The translations under genes and the position numbers were made by a program. A stretch of DNA of 15,568 nucleotides from an uncultured bacterium (GTDB lineage: Bacteria > Actinomycetota > Thermoleophilia > BMS3ABIN01). Shown here piece after piece: positions 13,347 through 15,568 of the stretch (positions are counted from its first letter, which is position 1; every line of letters begins with the position of its first letter). Under the pieces are notes generated by a model. That model worked only from the letters and a program-made list of their open reading frames with translations. It did not search any database and had not been told where the DNA came from. Where the stretch lies: NCBI GenBank assembly GCA_913009925.1, contig CAJVWY010000005.1, positions 1 to 15,568 on the forward strand, given 5' to 3'.

Positions 13347-13606
13347 TGGTCAAGGTAGTCATGTACTGCACATCAACCTGCCCCTTCTGTATAAGGGCTG
13401 AGCGCCTGTTGGAGACGAAGGGGGTGACCGGTTTGGAGAAGATATATGTGGACCCGGAGCAGAGCCGCCGCGACGAGATGATCGAGAAAACCGGCCGCCG
13501 CACCGTACCGCAGATTTTCATCGGTGAGACACACGTGGGTGGTTACGACGACCTGGCGGAGCTGGAGAGAAAAGGGGATCTGGACCGGCTGCTGGCAGGC
13601 AGCTAG
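13346..13606 (+). CDS. Glutaredoxin (CPFC type)
   Basis: 86 aa, the usual glutaredoxin size. Redox motif CPFC at 12-15 (MYCTSTCPFC), cis-proline motif TVPQIF at 53-58, and the glutathione/substrate motif GGYDDL at 65-70. It closely resembles bacterial GrxC-type dithiol glutaredoxins, which reduce disulfides using glutathione or an equivalent thiol. A longer in-frame ORF begins at 13313, but the ATG at 13346 gives the family N-terminus and has GGAGGGTGG 3-4 nt upstream inside the rhodanese gene. Many actinobacteria lack glutathione, so the reductant could be another thiol (inference). The stop overlaps that of the convergent HEAT-repeat gene. Confidence 0.92.
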   Translation: MVKVVMYCTSTCPFCIRAERLLETKGVTGLEKIYVDPEQSRRDEMIEKTGRRTVPQIFIGETHVGGYDDLAELERKGDLDRLLAGS

Positions 13607-14445
13607 GAACCCTCGACAGCCACCAGGGCATTGAGGCTGATCTCCCGGTCCGGGCTGGAGGTAAGCTTCCTCAGTTCGGGCAGCGCGTCCTTGATGAGTT
13701 CGCGGTTGGCCATACCGATCATCCCCAGGGCCATTACAGCGTTTTTAACCGCCACCGGGTTACTGCTCTTCAGGAAACGGGTCAGTGTCCCCACCTGCTC
13801 CCTTACCATCTCCGGGTTGTGATAGCCCAGGGAGCCGAAGGCGGAGATGATGCCGCCGCAACTGGCCTCCTTGGCGTGTTCCAGCACCCCTACCAGACGG
13901 GGGAATATCTCCTGGATCAACTCCGGTGAGTTGATGCCGATCTTGCCCAGCGCCTGGGCGCCGGCCTCCCGCTCGTCCTCGTCGTCCGAATAGAGCATAC
14001 TGATCAGACGTGGCACATCCTTCTCCACCAGGTCCGGATATTTGAATCCGATATTGCCGATGGCTCCGGCGGCGTCCTGGCGGAGAAAGCTGTCATCGTC
14101 GTCCAGCATCTCCCTGAGGATGGGCAGGATCTCCTCGGACTTTTCCCGGTAATTGTAGACCAGGTTGCCCAGGGCGCAGGTGCCCTCGGATTTGAGCTCC
14201 GGGTCTTCCTCCAGAGCGTGCAGGATATTGGAGATGAACGGATAGACGGCCTCCGGCTGGTCGAACCCGAAACGGCCCAGCACGTTGATGATACCCCGCC
14301 GTGTCTCGCGGTCGGCGCTGCTCAGCCTGCGAGCGAGCTTTTCGGCCATTGCCGGGTCGTCGTAAAGCATCGCCGTGACATCTCCGAAGCGCCTTTCAGC
14401 CAGCATTTGATCCAGATCGCCGGCCATTGCAGCCTTATTCTCCAT
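13603..14445 (-). CDS. HEAT-repeat protein, function unknown
   Basis: 280 aa, soluble, acidic. From about residue 30 it is built of repeated helical pairs of about 35-37 residues with recurring G-x-I/L-G and Y/S-PE-L patterns (NVLGRFGFDQPEAV, CALGNLVYNYREK, GAIGNIGFKYPDL, QALGKIGINSPEL, SAFGSLGYHNPEM, MALGMIGMANREL), giving about seven HEAT-like repeats. These form a curved solenoid scaffold for protein binding; no catalytic domain is present. The start is at 14445 because GGGGAGGA (14450-14457) lies 4-5 nt upstream; the in-frame ATG at 14463 sits above this site. The gene lies between rpsT and the holA-grx operon, converging on glutaredoxin with stops that overlap by 4 nt (CTAG). Confidence 0.85.
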   Translation of the reverse strand: MENKAAMAGDLDQMLAERRFGDVTAMLYDDPAMAEKLARRLSSADRETRRGIINVLGRFGFDQPEAVYPFISNILHALEEDPELKSEGTCALGNLVYNYREKSEEILPILREMLDDDDSFLRQDAAGAIGNIGFKYPDLVEKDVPRLISMLYSDDEDEREAGAQALGKIGINSPELIQEIFPRLVGVLEHAKEASCGGIISAFGSLGYHNPEMVREQVGTLTRFLKSSNPVAVKNAVMALGMIGMANRELIKDALPELRKLTSSPDREISLNALVAVEGS

Positions 14446-14592
14446 CGGTTCCTCCCCATTCATTACGGCTGGACTCCTGCGGCAGTCGTTGACTGGTCAT
14501 TGTACCTATTGCCTATATACCCTTTTTTTAACAACGGCTTAACATGGCTTTTGCGTTATATCCAGTGCACCGCCACCGGTGGCCGGCCGGCA

Positions 14593-14619
14593 TAAAAAAA
14601 CCGCACCCCCGGGCGCGGT
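14593..14619 (-). terminator. rpsT: rpsT intrinsic terminator
   Basis: On the minus strand, a stem of ACCGC/GCGGT with further C-G pairs inside (14600-14619) is followed by a run of seven T residues (14594-14600 as A on the plus strand). It lies 34 nt past the rpsT stop and is a canonical Rho-independent terminator. Confidence 0.85.
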
Positions 14620-14652
14620 CATGGATTATTGCTGACATGCATGAATTGATAA

Positions 14653-15168
14653 TTATTCGCTTTCCGGCTCCTCGACGGGAGCTTCCTCTTTCGCTTCCGG
14701 CTCCTCGACGGGAGCTTCTTTCTCTTTCTCCGCTGCCGCTTCAACTTCAGCAGCCTCGGCCTGAGCCTCGGCCTGAGCGCGAGCCTTGACACTGGCGCGG
14801 GCCTCAGCCTTCTTGGTCTTTCTGGCGGCACGGCGCTCATCGCGTTTCTGGGCCTTGGATTTGTCCGCTGCGCTCTCTTCAGCGGTCTCGCTCTTGGGCA
14901 AGCCGGTACCTTCGGGAAGCTCTACTATGGAGGTTATGCGGGATTTCTTTTTGGCGGCATTGTGGGGATGAATGACGCCGCGGCTGGTGGCTTTATCGAT
15001 TACCGAGGTCAGTTCCAGCCCCAGTTGTGTGGCACGCTCCTTGTCATCCGCGGCCGCTACCGTAAGTGACCGGAACATGGTCTTGATACGCGATTTGTAC
15101 CTCAGGTTCTCTTCATGTTCGCGCTGGGTTATCCTTACCCGTTTCCGCTGCTGTCTGCTATTGGCCAA
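14653..15168 (-). CDS. rpsT: Ribosomal protein bS20 with long low-complexity C-terminal extension
   Basis: 171 aa. Residues 1-85 are a standard bS20 core (MANSRQQRKRVRITQREH..., VIHPHNAAKKKSRIT at 65-79), a primary 16S rRNA-binding protein of the small subunit. The family is normally 85-95 aa. Here, about 85 more residues follow: first Lys/Arg/Ala-rich (about 100-130), then Ala/Gln/Glu (about 131-150), then acidic with two copies of EAPVEEPE (151-158 and 162-169). The start codon is TTG, with GGGAG 5 nt upstream; E. coli rpsT also starts with UUG, where the weak start is tied to autoregulation. The gene has its own terminator. The tail could be disordered and exposed on the ribosome; its function is unknown. 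Confidence 0.93.
   Translation of the reverse strand: MANSRQQRKRVRITQREHEENLRYKSRIKTMFRSLTVAAADDKERATQLGLELTSVIDKATSRGVIHPHNAAKKKSRITSIVELPEGTGLPKSETAEESAADKSKAQKRDERRAARKTKKAEARASVKARAQAEAQAEAAEVEAAAEKEKEAPVEEPEAKEEAPVEEPESE
14662..14718. repeat. Tandem repeat in the rpsT tail
   Basis: A 24-nt unit beginning TTCCGGCTCC occurs identically at 14662-14685 and 14695-14718 (period 33), encoding the repeated EAPVEEPE. A further exact 12-nt tandem (14753-14764 and 14765-14776) encodes AQAEAQAE. The near-identity at DNA level suggests recent duplication. Confidence 0.85.
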
Positions 15169-15208
15169 AAAAACTCCCGTAATCGATGTTAATTACACGC
15201 AAGGCGGA

Positions 15209-15237
15209 ATAATACCATAAAGAAAGGGCGGTTGGAA
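15209..15237 (-). promoter_or_regulatory. rpsT: Candidate rpsT promoter
   Basis: On the minus strand: TTCCAA (15237-15232), 17-nt spacer, TATTAT (15214-15209), about 40 nt before the TTG start. The -35 is weak (3/6). No other good candidate in this gap. Confidence 0.3.
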
Positions 15238-15312
15238 CCGTAATAATGGTAGGATTGACAGCGGATGCCCGTCAAAGGAAGGGGCAAACGAACCGAAAGG
15301 GAATAGCTATTG

Positions 15313-15389
15313 ATGAAGCAACCGGAATATGAGCCCTTTTCCAATCTGTGGGAAGCCCTGGCGCGGCGCCTGGGCTTGAGCGGCGAACG
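15313..15389 (+). CDS. 5' fragment of an unidentified gene, cut by the contig end
   Basis: 25 complete codons from ATG, reading MKQPEYEPFSNLWEALARRL then GLSGE, before the sequence changes into adapter at 15390. AAAGGGAA about 10 nt upstream is a fair ribosome-binding site. It is divergent from rpsT. The ARRLGL-type helix is weakly reminiscent of the N-terminus of DUF721/DciA-like proteins, but the fragment is too short to name; it does not look like LepA, which often neighbours rpsT. Confidence 0.4.
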
Positions 15390-15447
15390 AGATCGGAAGA
15401 GCGTCGTGTAGGGAAAGAGTGTAGATCTCGGTGGTCGCCGTATCATT
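15390..15447 (-). other. Illumina P5/TruSeq adapter, reverse orientation
   Basis: 58 nt matching the reverse complement of the P5 universal adapter without a visible difference (AGATCGGAAGAGCGTCGTG ... CGTATCATT). Genomic sequence ends at about 15389. Confidence 0.97.
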
Positions 15448-15568
15448 AAAAAAAAAAATATAAAATATAAAACAATGCAAATATAATTTCACCGACATTG
15501 ACACTACTACTTGTACGCACCTATAGTGTACCATCATTATATCGCGTCATGCACATACCGTTGCACAA
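15448..15568. other. Non-genomic contig end (poly-A and noise)
   Basis: Poly-A then AT-rich sequence unlike the GC-rich genome, directly outside the adapter. This is what base calls look like after a read passes the end of the adapter. ORFs here are artefacts. Confidence 0.9.

Noticed and set aside
15189..15537. Minus-strand ORFs of 85 and 76 aa at the right end
   Set aside because: They are translations of the P5 adapter and its flanking noise (peptides such as RRPPRSTLFPYTTLFRS and NDTATTEIYTLSLHDALPI), well-known database contaminants.

Overview
The genomic part of the window runs from about 141 to 15389. It is GC-rich bacterial DNA, most probably from a deep-branching and possibly anaerobic actinobacterium. 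This rests on three things seen here: the order comEA-comEC-holA followed by rpsT, which is a familiar actinobacterial/Gram-positive cluster; a small secreted lysozyme-fold protein of the actinobacterial CESGG type; and a DsrJ-like c-type cytochrome beside a DUF1858/DUF438/hemerythrin/PAS protein, a mix typical of anaerobes. Phylum-level assignment is inference. Both ends are not genomic: each carries a 58-nt Illumina P5 adapter (83-140 and 15390-15447) followed outward by poly-T/poly-A and noise, so the contig ends are untrimmed read-through.

Left region (141-5167): a small diheme DsrJ-like cytochrome (+) meets a DUF438/hemerythrin/PAS protein (-) tail to tail with overlapping stops. A well-formed sigma70-type promoter then drives a roughly 230-nt structured leader and a membrane-anchored lysozyme-fold protein ending in a terminator hairpin. 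After a 340-nt interval with a possible pseudoknot comes a 602-aa secreted protein with six Asp boxes (sialidase-type beta-propeller).

Middle region (5168-11679): leuS, apparently transcribed from an extended -10 promoter only a few bases upstream of its start codon, then comEA and comEC, the DNA-receptor and DNA-channel proteins of natural transformation. comEA and comEC are separated by about 600 nt without a recognised gene. That gap holds two near-identical GC-rich hairpin repeats whose stem tips differ in a compensatory way, and a short ORF.

Right region (11676-15389): holA (clamp-loader delta subunit) overlaps comEC by ATGA. It is followed by a 54-aa coiled-coil protein, a membrane-anchored rhodanese and a glutaredoxin coupled by one shared base. 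These converge on a leftward HEAT-repeat protein (overlapping stop codons) and leftward rpsT, which begins with TTG and carries an unusual roughly 85-aa Ala/Glu/Lys-rich tail and its own terminator. A divergent gene is cut by the adapter at the right end. No complete previously undescribed system is evident. The most unusual items are the reduced DsrJ-like protein, the covarying hairpin pair, the two unassigned leaders and the extended S20.
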